Below are positions 19,265 through 26,628 of a stretch of 38,545 bases of DNA, piece by piece; position 1 is the first letter of the stretch; each line of letters starts with the position of its first letter. Source of the stretch: a virus; the IMG/VR virus record IMGVR_UViG_3300017733_000014, positions 1 through 38,545 of that record, one strand, 5' to 3'. The translations under genes were made by a program, and so were the position numbers. The notes beneath the pieces were generated by a model that was not told where the DNA came from, did no database searches, and worked only from the letters and a program-made list of their open reading frames with translations.

Positions 19265-20266
19265 ATGAAAAAGTCAGATATAACAAGAATCATTAAAGAA
19301 GAGGTAATTAATATACTTCGTGATTCTAATATTAATGAAGCATTTGGAGATCCACTTGCTGCTAAACTATCCAAGCTTGGAGGAATGAAATCTACTAGAT
19401 GGCAGAACTTCTGGAGATCATCAGCTAAGACATATGATATAGCATGGGATAAGTTACCAAAAGGAAGTATACGTAAAGTTCAACCAACTTCACCAGATGT
19501 TAAAAAAGGTATGGCATTTTATGTGATCAACCAAGATGTACCTAATCCATTTGCTAGTTCTAGAGGATGGGCATATGATAATAATTTAAGAGGTCCTGCA
19601 GTATTAGCTGTTACAGTTGATAATAAGATTCAGTACTATGGAGCAGATAGAAGAGGAGAAGGAAGAGGTATTGGTCCTAAAATAAGTGGAAGATATTCCA
19701 AACAAGGAGCAGCAGTTGGTAAAGGTTCATATGGAACTTTGATGGTTAAGAAACTTAAACAACTTGCTGATGATGTTTATATATTTGATTTAGAATCTTA
19801 CAGAGGAGGAACATCTGCATTGAAAGCTAAGAGAGCTGAATTGAAGTTAGGTAAAGATACTTTTAAAGATGCTAAGGCTTGGAAGCAAGCAAACCTAAAT
19901 AGATATAGAGATATATTAAATGCAAGAGTAGGTACAAGAGACCAGATAGATGCAATGGTTGCTAAAATAGTTAAAATGTCGAATGAAGTAGTTGCAGATG
20001 CAATGGCATTGCCTAAGTTAGGCCGATATAATGATATAGTAGCAACCGTTAACGGCAATGAAGTAGAATTAAAAAATGTTACAGGTGCAATGACTAAGGC
20101 CTTACGTTATTATGGTGAATATATCCAAATGCAAAATGAAATGGAGAGAGATGGAGATAATTCATATAGTAAAACATATAATGAAGATAGAATGAAATCA
20201 AAGGCAGGTGATATTAAAGCTATATTAAATAAAATGAAGTCCGGTAAATTGGATGGTTGGTATTAA
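19265..20266 (+). CDS. Putative virion protein with helix-E N-terminal tag
   Basis: 333 residues. The N terminus is a long amphipathic helix (I-T-R-I-I-K-E-E-V-I-N-I-L) ending in I-N-E-A (about 23-26), which fits the prohead-protease rule. This longer tag form also appears at 23976 and 38168. The body is basic, with R-W-Q-N-F-W-R-S-S-A-K and G-R-Y-S-K-Q-G-A-A-V-G-K-G-S. No enzyme motif recognised. It has a late-type box and an AGGAG site, and its stop overlaps the start of the next gene. Confidence 0.5.
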   Translation: MKKSDITRIIKEEVINILRDSNINEAFGDPLAAKLSKLGGMKSTRWQNFWRSSAKTYDIAWDKLPKGSIRKVQPTSPDVKKGMAFYVINQDVPNPFASSRGWAYDNNLRGPAVLAVTVDNKIQYYGADRRGEGRGIGPKISGRYSKQGAAVGKGSYGTLMVKKLKQLADDVYIFDLESYRGGTSALKAKRAELKLGKDTFKDAKAWKQANLNRYRDILNARVGTRDQIDAMVAKIVKMSNEVVADAMALPKLGRYNDIVATVNGNEVELKNVTGAMTKALRYYGEYIQMQNEMERDGDNSYSKTYNEDRMKSKAGDIKAILNKMKSGKLDGWY

Positions 20267-21915
20267 TGCCAGCTAAAAGCAAACAACAACAAAAGTTCTT
20301 CGGTGTAGTTAAAGCTATGCAGAAAGGTGATATACCTAAAAAGGGTGAAGCCGGAGAGGTAGCAAAAGATATGAAGAAAAAAGAGGTAGATAAAATGGCA
20401 TCAACAAAACACAAAGGTCTTCCAAAAAAGATCAAAGAGATGATTGGTAAGACGATTGTAAAGGAACTTCAATTAAATGAAGTACAGCCATTTGCAGATA
20501 ATCAATTAAGAAAGAAATGGAGTTATCCATTAGGTAATAAAGATGGATTAGTTTATCTTGCAACCAATGATAAAAGATATCCTACAGAACTTGTTGTATA
20601 TAATATCAAAAGAGATATGTTCCATTTCATGCATAGCCAAATGGGTAAATGGAGCAATCCAACTCAAGAGAATGTTCCGGCTGATAAATTATCTAGTACA
20701 CATTGGGTGCAAGACTATTTTGAAGAATGGAAAGAAGACTTTGATTATGAAAAAGGCTTTAAAGAAAACAAAACAGTATATGGTCTTGAAGATCCTAATG
20801 CAAAGGTAGTAAATGATTTAACAGAAGCAAGTGCAAATGTATTAAGATCTAAGTATGAAAAGGCTATTAAAAAAGAACAAGCACTTTCATCTCTTTTATT
20901 AGTTAATTTAGAAAAATATAAAGCAGCTAAAGCTAAAGGTGATGAAAAGGCAATTGCAAAGCATACAAAGATTGCAGGTGATATAGGAAAAAAGAAAGCA
21001 AAAGCAACTGCTGATGCATCTGCTGCATATGCTGCATATGAAAATAAAATTAGTGGTCTTCATTCTGATGCAGAACTTGAACTTAAAGAAGTAGATGCAA
21101 AAGATAATACAGAGTTTACCGTAACCTTAAAACATCTACTTAAGAAACATGTTTCTAAAGGTGGTGAGATTGATGAAATGCAAATGGTTAATAAGAAGAC
21201 CGGTGAAGATGTTACAAGACATATGATAGCTTATTTGGAAAAGAAAATTACCAAAAAGGAATTTGAAGAGTTAACTGGGTTAAGTAAAGAAAAACTTAAG
21301 GTATCTGAATCAATCAATGAAGCTGATTTTAGACCAGGAGATAGATTTGGTGGACGAGATGGTGATAAGGATTATAAATATAAGAAGTACGCTTCTAAGT
21401 CATTTGAAAGGATAAATGATGCGATGTTCGAATTCAGACATTCAATGGGAATAAAAACATTGACCAACAAGGACATGAAGCTAAAGAAAAAGGTTGAGGC
21501 ATTGCACCAAGCTATATTTGATTTACAGAAAGAAATGAAAAGGGATGGTTTAACAGAAGGTAAATTAAATGAAATGGATATTAATGATCCTATATTAGTT
21601 GCTATTAGAGCTAGAAAGACTGATTTGAAAAAGAAAGCAGCTTTACCAAAAGTTAAAAAAATAAGTACCAAGCAATATTATAAGTTAATGGACATGGAAA
21701 GTGATATTATTGATCAAATGAAAGATGCTGCTAAAGAATATCAAACATTAGATTCTGAGATGAATCAAGATGCAGGCCAGAAAGGTAGTAACTGGACTGA
21801 TGCAGATGCCAATAGATATGGTGGTGATTTAAATAAATTGCAAACAAGAATTGAAAAATTAGCTAAACAAAAAGCTAAGGTTAAAAAAGCTATAATGAAT
21901 TATAGAATAAACTAA
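20266..21915 (+). CDS. DUF3008-like multi-segment protein, putative virion component
   Basis: 549 residues. ATG 20266 overlaps the upstream stop (TAATG); an in-frame TTG at 20257 is rejected. Residues 1-50 match the DUF3008 pattern (P-A-K-S-K-Q-Q-Q-K-F-F then a second half with M-A-S-T-K-H-K-G-L-P). Residues 52-70 form a helix-E segment (I-K-E-M-I-G-K-T-I-V-K-E-L then L-N-E). Further hydrophobic-x-Glu sites occur at L-T-E-A, I-N-E-A and L-T-E-G, so it may be cut into several packaged peptides. The middle is a Lys/Ala-rich coiled coil. Function not known; a head-associated or scaffold-like role is inference. Confidence 0.5.
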   Translation: MPAKSKQQQKFFGVVKAMQKGDIPKKGEAGEVAKDMKKKEVDKMASTKHKGLPKKIKEMIGKTIVKELQLNEVQPFADNQLRKKWSYPLGNKDGLVYLATNDKRYPTELVVYNIKRDMFHFMHSQMGKWSNPTQENVPADKLSSTHWVQDYFEEWKEDFDYEKGFKENKTVYGLEDPNAKVVNDLTEASANVLRSKYEKAIKKEQALSSLLLVNLEKYKAAKAKGDEKAIAKHTKIAGDIGKKKAKATADASAAYAAYENKISGLHSDAELELKEVDAKDNTEFTVTLKHLLKKHVSKGGEIDEMQMVNKKTGEDVTRHMIAYLEKKITKKEFEELTGLSKEKLKVSESINEADFRPGDRFGGRDGDKDYKYKKYASKSFERINDAMFEFRHSMGIKTLTNKDMKLKKKVEALHQAIFDLQKEMKRDGLTEGKLNEMDINDPILVAIRARKTDLKKKAALPKVKKISTKQYYKLMDMESDIIDQMKDAAKEYQTLDSEMNQDAGQKGSNWTDADANRYGGDLNKLQTRIEKLAKQKAKVKKAIMNYRIN

Positions 21916-21944
21916 AACATTTCTTAAACTTTTCTGGTAAAATA

Positions 21945-21976
21945 TTTGCCTATTTGAAAAATATTTCTTATCTTTA
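21945..21976 (+). promoter_or_regulatory. Bacteroidota-type promoter TTTG-N20-TATCTTTA
   Basis: TTTG 21945-21948, spacer 21949-21968, TATCTTTATA 21969-21978. ATG at 22000. The downstream tRNA gene may share this transcript. Confidence 0.78.
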
Positions 21977-21999
21977 TATTAAATAAAAAAGATAGAAAT

Positions 22000-22185
22000 A
22001 TGAAAAAATTCATCAAAAACTTAAAAGTAGTAACCGTTAGTACAATTTGCTTATATTTAGCATATATTACCGGTACAGGAGAAATATTAAATTATATTCC
22101 TTTTGCAGATCCAATGAATGAATTAGCATTCTTTTCATTAACTGCAACGACAGGTATTGGGAGTTTATTTTGTATATCTAAATAA
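22000..22185 (+). CDS. Small membrane protein
   Basis: 61 residues. Two hydrophobic segments (V-V-T-V-S-T-I-C-L-Y-L-A-Y-I and F-F-S-L-T-A-T-T-G-I-G-S-L-F). Starts 22 bases after a host-type promoter; immediately followed by the tRNA. Function unknown. Confidence 0.5.
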   Translation: MKKFIKNLKVVTVSTICLYLAYITGTGEILNYIPFADPMNELAFFSLTATTGIGSLFCISK

Positions 22186-22191
22186 GTAAAT

Positions 22192-22265
22192 GGACGAGTA
22201 GCTCAGTTGGATAGAGCATTAGCCTTCTAAGCTAACGGTCATAGGTTCGAATCCTATCTCGTTCA
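22192..22265 (+). tRNA. tRNA-Arg (anticodon UCU)
   Basis: 74 bases. Acceptor GGACGAG 22192-22198 pairs with CTCGTTC 22258-22264 (one G-U), discriminator A 22265. D-stem GCTC/GAGC, anticodon stem TTAGC/GCTAA with loop CTTCTAA and anticodon TCT at 22226-22228, T-stem ATAGG/CCTAT with loop TTCGAAT. CCA is not encoded. It reads AGA and AGG; AGA is by far the most used Arg codon in the genes of this window. Confidence 0.95.
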
Positions 22266-22280
22266 CAACAAATAAATAAT

Positions 22281-22823
22281 ATGAGTTGTCCATACACTAA
22301 CTTCAAAAATAAAATCTTAGACTATATAGGTATTCTAAGAACTCCGAGAGAGGAGTATGGCGGTATGGCTGCATGTCCATTTGTCGGTCCTGAAATTGAC
22401 AAAGGTAAATTAATGATAGATAAATTTGACCCTAACGAAACTACATTGTTAGAAAAAATAGCAGAGTTCGAATCATCAGAATATGATAGTGCTTTATTTG
22501 CACAAGTAACAGATGAAATCTTATCTGCTGCAGATACTAGAAGTTATCAAGACTTTATAAATAAAACTTTAAGAACTAATGGATATAAACATCTTAAATG
22601 TATTTGTTTTAATCCAAATGATAAAATAGAAGTAGCAGGATTTAATCCTAGAAAAGATGCTCCATACTTTTTAATTAATATTGCAAGTCGAAAAGTGTTA
22701 GCTCGAGCACATAAGAGTTTATTAGGAACTAAATACTTTGATAATTTTAATACTAAGTATTTAGATTATTTAATGATAGAAGAAAAAGAAAATGCCAAGA
22801 AAGAAAAAACTAAAAGTAGGTGA
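22281..22823 (+). CDS. Hypothetical protein with conserved-looking Cys-Pro motifs
   Basis: 180 residues. N-terminal S-C-P-Y-T-N-F and M-A-A-C-P-F-V-G-P (about 28-36), then acidic helices and C-I-C-F-N-P-N-D (about 107-114). The Lys-rich end overlaps the next gene by 32 bases. The Cys-Pro pairs suggest a redox or metal site, but I recognise no family. Confidence 0.45.
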   Translation: MSCPYTNFKNKILDYIGILRTPREEYGGMAACPFVGPEIDKGKLMIDKFDPNETTLLEKIAEFESSEYDSALFAQVTDEILSAADTRSYQDFINKTLRTNGYKHLKCICFNPNDKIEVAGFNPRKDAPYFLINIASRKVLARAHKSLLGTKYFDNFNTKYLDYLMIEEKENAKKEKTKSR

Positions 22824-23115
22824 TATTGTACGTGCATTCTTTTTAGGTTCACCGTATGAATGTGAAGTTATTAAGATTGTAGAAAAAAATAGTTACAAAT
22901 TAAGACAAATCGATGGAACAATTTTACCTGGTGTCAAATGGAAAAAGGATATGGATAAGAAATCTCCATGGTATATAGATGCATATCTTAAAACTAAAGA
23001 TGTTGTAAAGTCCACGGAAGATCAGAATACCATACCAGACACTTTGCCTAAAGATAATCTTAAAAAAGCAATAGAAAAGCAACAAAAATTCGTTAGTGGT
23101 AAGTTGAGTAAGTAA
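22792..23115 (+). CDS. Small KOW/SH3-like basic protein
   Basis: 107 residues. The start P-R-K-K-K-L-K-V-G-D-I-V-R-A-F-F and following strands (Y-E-C-E-V-I-K-I-V, S-Y-K-L-R-Q-I-D-G) look like a KOW/SH3 barrel with a basic tail. Possibly binds nucleic acid; inference. Confidence 0.5.
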   Translation: MPRKKKLKVGDIVRAFFLGSPYECEVIKIVEKNSYKLRQIDGTILPGVKWKKDMDKKSPWYIDAYLKTKDVVKSTEDQNTIPDTLPKDNLKKAIEKQQKFVSGKLSK

Positions 23116-23129
23116 TATTTATAATAAAA
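23114..23129 (+). promoter_or_regulatory. Putative late promoter (AATATTTATAATAAAA)
   Basis: AATATTTATAATAAAA lies 14 bases before the ATG at 23144, with AGAAGGA between. Same family as the box at 1453. Confidence 0.45.
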
Positions 23130-23143
23130 TAGAAGGACCTATT

Positions 23144-23314
23144 ATGAGTAAATGGCAAGAAGACATCTTATATGAAATAACGATGTCAGTTAACAACAAA
23201 GGGTTACAAAAAGAGTTTAATAAACAATTGAATAAGATGAAAACTCAGCCAGAACATAAATGGAAAACTATATCAGAAAAATATGAATATGCATATCGAA
23301 AGATAATTAAATGA
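23144..23314 (+). CDS. Small basic helical protein
   Basis: 56 residues (M-S-K-W-Q-E-D-I-L-Y-E-I), Lys-rich and helical; the stop overlaps the next start (ATGA at 23311-23314). A late-type box precedes it. Function unknown. Confidence 0.5.
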   Translation: MSKWQEDILYEITMSVNNKGLQKEFNKQLNKMKTQPEHKWKTISEKYEYAYRKIIK

Positions 23315-23532
23315 TAAGATTAGAAAATATATCAACCGGCGAAGTATATGAAGGCAAAGAATTAGAGCTCTTTATAGACGATGATACACTTATCGGAGAA
23401 GTTTATATCGATGGAGATCTTATATTTCAAACCTTCGATGTACATAATGAAGAACAACTAGATCGATCATTAAAAACAGAATTCAAATTTCTTAATGAAA
23501 CATATGATATGTTTTCTGATTTTATAGGATAG
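23311..23532 (+). CDS. Small acidic strand-rich protein
   Basis: 73 residues, acidic, with strands I-R-L-E-N-I-S-T-G-E-V-Y and L-I-G-E-V-Y-I-D-G-D-L-I-F. Coupled by ATGA to the upstream gene. No family recognised. Confidence 0.45.
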   Translation: MIRLENISTGEVYEGKELELFIDDDTLIGEVYIDGDLIFQTFDVHNEEQLDRSLKTEFKFLNETYDMFSDFIG

Positions 23533-23534
23533 AG

Positions 23535-23549
23535 CATATTTATATTAAA
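23535..23549 (+). promoter_or_regulatory. Putative late promoter (CATATTTATATTAAA)
   Basis: CATATTTATATTAAA precedes the H1-like gene; an AAAGGAG site lies between box and ATG 23573. Confidence 0.55.
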
Positions 23550-23572
23550 TGAATTTAAAAGGAGAACATGTT

Positions 23573-23758
23573 ATGTCAACAGAACAATTATTTACAAAGA
23601 TGGATACACTTTGGAACGAGTTTAATGATAACCATTCAAAGTTTAATGAGAAGGGAAATAAAGCAGCTGCAACAAGAGCAAGAAAGGCTGTAGGTGAACT
23701 AAAAAAATTAGTAACCGATTATAGAAAAGCATCAGTATTAGAGTCTAAAAGATCATAA
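23573..23758 (+). CDS. Histone H1-like DNA-binding protein
   Basis: 61 residues from ATG 23573, which has AAAGGAG (23559-23565) at a suitable distance; ATG 23549 is rejected because it would lie within the promoter region. The segment E-K-G-N-K-A-A-A-T-R-A-R-K-A-V, then L-K-K-L-V-T-D-Y-R-K, matches the Bacteroidota histone H1-like (Hc1-type) proteins, with two helices joined by the G-N-K-A-A turn. Those proteins bind and compact DNA. A late promoter suggests the phage copy acts at packaging or is carried in the head; this is inference. Confidence 0.68.
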   Translation: MSTEQLFTKMDTLWNEFNDNHSKFNEKGNKAAATRARKAVGELKKLVTDYRKASVLESKRS

Positions 23759-23762
23759 ATAA

Positions 23763-23975
23763 ATGGCACGATTAACAAATGAACAATTACATGATGAGTT
23801 AGTTGCAATCAAGCAAGACGTAAAAGAAATTAAAATACGTTTACTTGATCCAGATGATGGAACAATATCTCGTGTTAATCGTAATACTGATTTTAGAAAA
23901 AAGGCTAATGGTGCACTATGGTCTGTATGGATTGCAGTCCTAGGCATCCTTGGTAAATTAATATTTTGGAATTAA
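23763..23975 (+). CDS. Small C-terminally anchored coiled-coil protein
   Basis: 70 residues. Charged coil (L-H-D-E-L-V-A-I-K-Q-D-V-K-E-I) followed by a hydrophobic C-terminal helix (L-W-S-V-W-I-A-V-L-G-I-L-G-K-L-I-F-W). The layout resembles the haemolysin XhlA-like phage membrane proteins, which take part in lysis; that link is weak. Its stop abuts the next start. Confidence 0.5.
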   Translation: MARLTNEQLHDELVAIKQDVKEIKIRLLDPDDGTISRVNRNTDFRKKANGALWSVWIAVLGILGKLIFWN

Positions 23976-24368
23976 ATGTCAGATTTGAAAAATAAAATAT
24001 ATACAATTATAAAGGAAGAAATTAGATCAGTTCTTTCTGAACGTTCTTATCGTTATGGAGGTTTATTGGACCCGGATAAGTTTGATCCAGTTGATCCAGA
24101 GATTCATATTAGAGGATTTGGCACAATGAGCAGATCATCATTAAGAACAGAAATAGCAACAAGATTAGAAGGAGCACTAAAGACAGCAAAAGATGCATCT
24201 ATAGGTGGTCCTAATTCGTATGATAAATACAAGTCACTCGAAGGAGTTTTAGAGGATAAAGGCGTCCTAATGCTTCAGATTAAAGCTGAGCAAGAAATAG
24301 CCGAACAATTAGAAAGTTTACGTAAGAAGGGAGGCCGAAGAGCCCAACCAATCCCAAAACAATTTTAA
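23976..24368 (+). CDS. Putative virion protein with helix-E N-terminal tag
   Basis: 130 residues. N-terminal helix K-I-Y-T-I-I-K-E-E-I-R-S-V-L-S-E (about 7-22) matches the longer tag form seen at 19265 and 38168; residue 23 is Arg, so cleavage after L-S-E would be off-consensus. Body: F-D-P-V-D-P-E-I-H-I-R-G-F-G, helices and a basic end (K-K-G-G-R-R-A-Q-P). No family recognised. Confidence 0.48.
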   Translation: MSDLKNKIYTIIKEEIRSVLSERSYRYGGLLDPDKFDPVDPEIHIRGFGTMSRSSLRTEIATRLEGALKTAKDASIGGPNSYDKYKSLEGVLEDKGVLMLQIKAEQEIAEQLESLRKKGGRRAQPIPKQF

Positions 24369-24378
24369 AGTTATATTA

Positions 24379-24415
24379 GGTTTTACGAAAAAGTTTTTAT
24401 ATATTATACATAGTA
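24379..24415 (+). promoter_or_regulatory. Second-class promoter-like element (TTTTACGAAAAA...TATATTATAC)
   Basis: GGTTTTACGAAAAAG then TTTTTATATATTATAC. Related elements lie at 31137 (ATTACGAGATAAATTTATTATATT) and 34027 (ATTACGAAAAATATTTTATATATT), each just before an ATG. Here it begins the barrel-protein unit, with a leader of about 100 bases. Confidence 0.5.
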
Positions 24416-24426
24416 TTAATAAAAAA

Positions 24427-24490
24427 AATACGCTATGGGTGTAGCGTATTAATATAGAGGGCTCCTTAAGGTAAAAAGACAATAGTGTCT
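24427..24490 (+). promoter_or_regulatory. Structured 5' leader of the barrel gene
   Basis: Perfect 9-bp hairpin AATACGCTA (24427-24435) / TAGCGTATT (24442-24450) near the expected transcript start, and a second hairpin AGACA (24477-24481) / TGTCT (24486-24490). A 5' stem-loop of this kind stabilises ompA mRNA in E. coli; the same role here is inference. On the opposite strand the first stem is followed by a T-run, so it could also stop antisense transcription. Confidence 0.5.
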
Positions 24491-24516
24491 AATTAAATAA
24501 AAGGAGAAAATTAATT

Positions 24517-24927
24517 ATGAAAAAAATCATTTTAACAATTGCTTTATGTGTTGCAACTATAGTAGCAACTCAAGCACAAACAAAAGGTGACTGGTACGTA
24601 GGTACTGGCGATATAAGTAACGTAGCATGGACAGATTGGGCAGTTAGCCCTACTGTAGGTTACGGAGTAATGGATAACCTAATGGTAGGTTTATCCGTTT
24701 CACAAGCAGATTCAACAGTTGATATGTCGTATGACTTGCATGCAAGATATTTTGTAAAAGGATATTTTGTATATGCTGCAACTAGCGGATTGGATACCGA
24801 GACACTAAGTCTTGGAGTAGGTAGAATGTTTACTATACACAAAGGTGTATATGTAGATCCAAAAATCGTTTATAATACAGAGGCTAAGACGACAAACCTT
24901 ACATTAGGTTTCGGTCTTAAATTCTAA
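24517..24927 (+). CDS. Small outer-membrane beta-barrel protein
   Basis: 136 residues with AAAGGAG (24501-24507). Signal peptide M-K-K-I-I-L-T-I-A-L-C-V-A-T-I-V-A-T-Q-A-Q, then alternating strands (Y-G-V-M-D-N-L-M-V-G-L-S-V, H-A-R-Y-F-V-K-G-Y-F-V-Y-A, L-S-L-G-V-G-R-M-F) and a final L-G-F-G-L-K-F with terminal Phe, as for BAM-inserted barrels. The length suits an 8-strand barrel. It has its own promoter, structured leader and downstream terminator, so it looks like an independently expressed gene, perhaps altering the infected cell surface. Superinfection exclusion is one possible role, not shown. Confidence 0.68.
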   Translation: MKKIILTIALCVATIVATQAQTKGDWYVGTGDISNVAWTDWAVSPTVGYGVMDNLMVGLSVSQADSTVDMSYDLHARYFVKGYFVYAATSGLDTETLSLGVGRMFTIHKGVYVDPKIVYNTEAKTTNLTLGFGLKF

Positions 24928-25009
24928 TAAAAGTAAGCGAGCTCTCTAAACACCCCAATCGGCAATTTTGCCACAAAACGATTATGACAAATAAAAGAGG
25001 AAAATTATT

Positions 25010-25234
25010 ATGGAAAGTATTATTAAATACATTACAGGATTCTTTGGTGGTTTATTAACTATCATGATGGCTGTATTACCAGTAACAATTCTTTGGACTG
25101 TTTTAACAGGTGGTTCAGTATTTGGAATGGATGTAGTAGCTAACTTATCAGCTCTTGTAACTTCACTAGGTAATGGTGGATTTGTAGGATTAGTGGTATT
25201 AGTTATTATCACATCATTCTTTGTTAAGAAGTAA
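25010..25234 (+). CDS. Small two-helix membrane protein
   Basis: 74 residues with AAAGAGGAAA upstream. Two hydrophobic helices (about 8-34 and 47-70) linked by a Gly/Ser-rich turn, ending V-K-K. It shares the unit of the barrel gene, after an intergenic hairpin GGCAA/TTGCC (24960-24971). Holin-like topology, but its pairing with an outer-membrane barrel suggests an envelope role. Confidence 0.55.
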   Translation: MESIIKYITGFFGGLLTIMMAVLPVTILWTVLTGGSVFGMDVVANLSALVTSLGNGGFVGLVVLVIITSFFVKK

Positions 25235-25246
25235 GTTTAGATAATT

Positions 25247-25276
25247 GGAAAGGCGCTTTTTAGTGCCTTTCCTTTT
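25247..25276 (+). terminator. Intrinsic terminator
   Basis: 10-bp stem GGAAAGGCGC (25247-25256) / GTGCCTTTCC (25263-25272) with one G-T pair and loop TTTTTA, followed by TTTT. It ends the barrel-protein unit. Confidence 0.85.
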
Positions 25277-25308
25277 GTTTATTATTTCTGAAAAAAGCTT
25301 CAAAAAGA

Positions 25309-25340
25309 TTTGGTAGCGTGAGATTTTTTTCTTATCTTTA
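25309..25340 (+). promoter_or_regulatory. Bacteroidota-type promoter, divergent spacer
   Basis: TTTG 25309-25312, 20-base spacer with the unusual GTAGCGTGAG, TATCTTTATA 25333-25342; ATG 22 bases later at 25364. Confidence 0.72.
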
Positions 25341-25363
25341 TATTATAAATAAAAAGAAAAAAA

Positions 25364-25927
25364 ATGACAAAAATTAAGAAAAAGCCAGAAGTTAAGTACG
25401 GAATCCAAATTACAAAACCACATTCAAAAGAGATGTATAGCCATAATGATATGGTTGCTAAAGAAATGAAGTTCAATATTAGAGATGCATGGGCTAATGA
25501 AGTTATTAAGTTTAAGGGAGAAGGTGAATGGCCAATCCATGGATATGATCATGATGGGGAAAGTTTTGATACCACTCCTAAGATAGTTGAAATTCAAAAA
25601 GAGGTATGTGCTATAGGTTATGGAAATGGTTATACCGTTAATGAAGTTCAGAAAGACTTCTTACAAGAATTAGAGAATATGGCTAATTGGCAATTGCATG
25701 AAGTATATAGTTATATGTGTTATAAAAATATGGCTCCTAGAACAAGTTTTATGATGTTAGGATTTGAATGGCAGAAATGTGAGTATGGTAATATTCATTA
25801 TGATGGTAGATTTGCATCAAATAGTGAGATGATGTCACCGGTAGCTAGAATGGAAGAACAAACAAAAAACATCCATGTTCAAATAGCAGAAGAAATTGCA
25901 GAGATAAGAAAAGAAAAAAAATATTAA
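25364..25927 (+). CDS. Hypothetical protein
   Basis: 187 residues behind a host-type promoter, so probably early. Mixed alpha/beta with I-H-G-Y-D-H-D-G-E-S-F-D (about 57-68), M-C-Y-K-N-M-A-P-R-T-S-F and a charged C-terminal helix (A-E-E-I-A-E-I-R-K-E-K-K). I do not recognise the family. Confidence 0.5.
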   Translation: MTKIKKKPEVKYGIQITKPHSKEMYSHNDMVAKEMKFNIRDAWANEVIKFKGEGEWPIHGYDHDGESFDTTPKIVEIQKEVCAIGYGNGYTVNEVQKDFLQELENMANWQLHEVYSYMCYKNMAPRTSFMMLGFEWQKCEYGNIHYDGRFASNSEMMSPVARMEEQTKNIHVQIAEEIAEIRKEKKY

Positions 25928-25937
25928 AAAGCTTTCA

Positions 25938-25982
25938 AATGATTAGGATATTTGAAATAAAGTCTTTATATTTATATAAATT
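25938..25982 (+). promoter_or_regulatory. Second-class promoter-like element (GATTAGGATATTTGAAA)
   Basis: GATTAGGATATTTGAAATAA is almost the same as the sequence at 14858-14877. A TTTATATTTATATAAATTAA stretch follows; ATG at 26009. Confidence 0.45.
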
Positions 25983-26008
25983 AAATTAATAAAAAATAAA
26001 AAAAAGTT

Positions 26009-26218
26009 ATGTATTATACATCGAAAGTAAAGGTAGCAACAGATACTCCAAAAGGAGTTAAATGGCAAACAGAAACATATCTAGTAAATGCAGTTTCAGT
26101 CACTCATGCAGAAAAATTAGTTCATGAAGATTTTAAAGAAGGCGGAGTAGAATTTGAAGTTAAGTCTGTATCAGCATCTCAAATTTGTAAAGTAATTGGT
26201 TCAACAAATAAATTATAG
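26009..26218 (+). CDS. DUF4494-like protein
   Basis: 69 residues. The core E-T-Y-L-V-N-A-V-S-V-T-H-A-E-K-L (about 23-38) matches the Bacteroidota DUF4494 signature (T-E-x-Y-L-V-D-A-x-S-F-T-E-A-E), with a preceding strand Y-Y-T-S-K-V-K-V. Function of the family is not known to me. Found in both Bacteroidota and their phages. Confidence 0.6.
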   Translation: MYYTSKVKVATDTPKGVKWQTETYLVNAVSVTHAEKLVHEDFKEGGVEFEVKSVSASQICKVIGSTNKL

Positions 26219-26223
26219 GAGAT

Positions 26224-26625
26224 ATGAAATATGAAGTTAACGATAAGGTTATTATAAATAACGACGGAACAAATGAAGTAGCTGTGATCACTAATCTTAG
26301 ATCAGCTAAAAATGGAGGAGGCTATGATATTAGGTCTGAAAAAGGCTCTGGATTTATTATGGTTCCAGAAGGACGTCCTAGAAATAAATATGCAAAAACA
26401 TATCCATGGGTTGATGTTAATTTAACGGATGCATTGGCGGATAAAATATCTACAAATCTTTTTGCAAAAGAAGGAGTAGGACATACAAGAGCAAATTATT
26501 CTAAAGATATTCCATTATACTTTGACGGAGAGTCAGAGGGAAGTAGTGGAGCAACTGATATGGTTAGACATATGGAGAAGTATAATAATTTTCATTTTCC
26601 ACCACAAGGTCCTAGATCATTTTAA
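26224..26625 (+). CDS. Hypothetical protein with KOW-like N terminus
   Basis: 133 residues. The N terminus (Y-E-V-N-D-K-V-I-I-N-N-D-G) and next strands resemble a small barrel; the C-terminal part contains G-E-S-E-G-S-S-G-A-T-D and F-H-F-P-P-Q-G-P-R-S-F. No family recognised. Confidence 0.48.
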   Translation: MKYEVNDKVIINNDGTNEVAVITNLRSAKNGGGYDIRSEKGSGFIMVPEGRPRNKYAKTYPWVDVNLTDALADKISTNLFAKEGVGHTRANYSKDIPLYFDGESEGSSGATDMVRHMEKYNNFHFPPQGPRSF

Positions 26626-26628
26626 TGT

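Noticed and set aside
20558-20809. 83-codon plus-strand frame inside the DUF3008-like gene
   Set aside because: Overlaps a well-supported long gene in another frame, with no ribosome site or family signal.
24456-24947. Nine-base complementarity between the barrel gene leader (AGAGGGCTC, 24456-24464) and the region after its stop (GAGCTCTCT, 24939-24947)
   Set aside because: With a G-T pair allowed, about one such match is expected by chance between two 100-base flanks.
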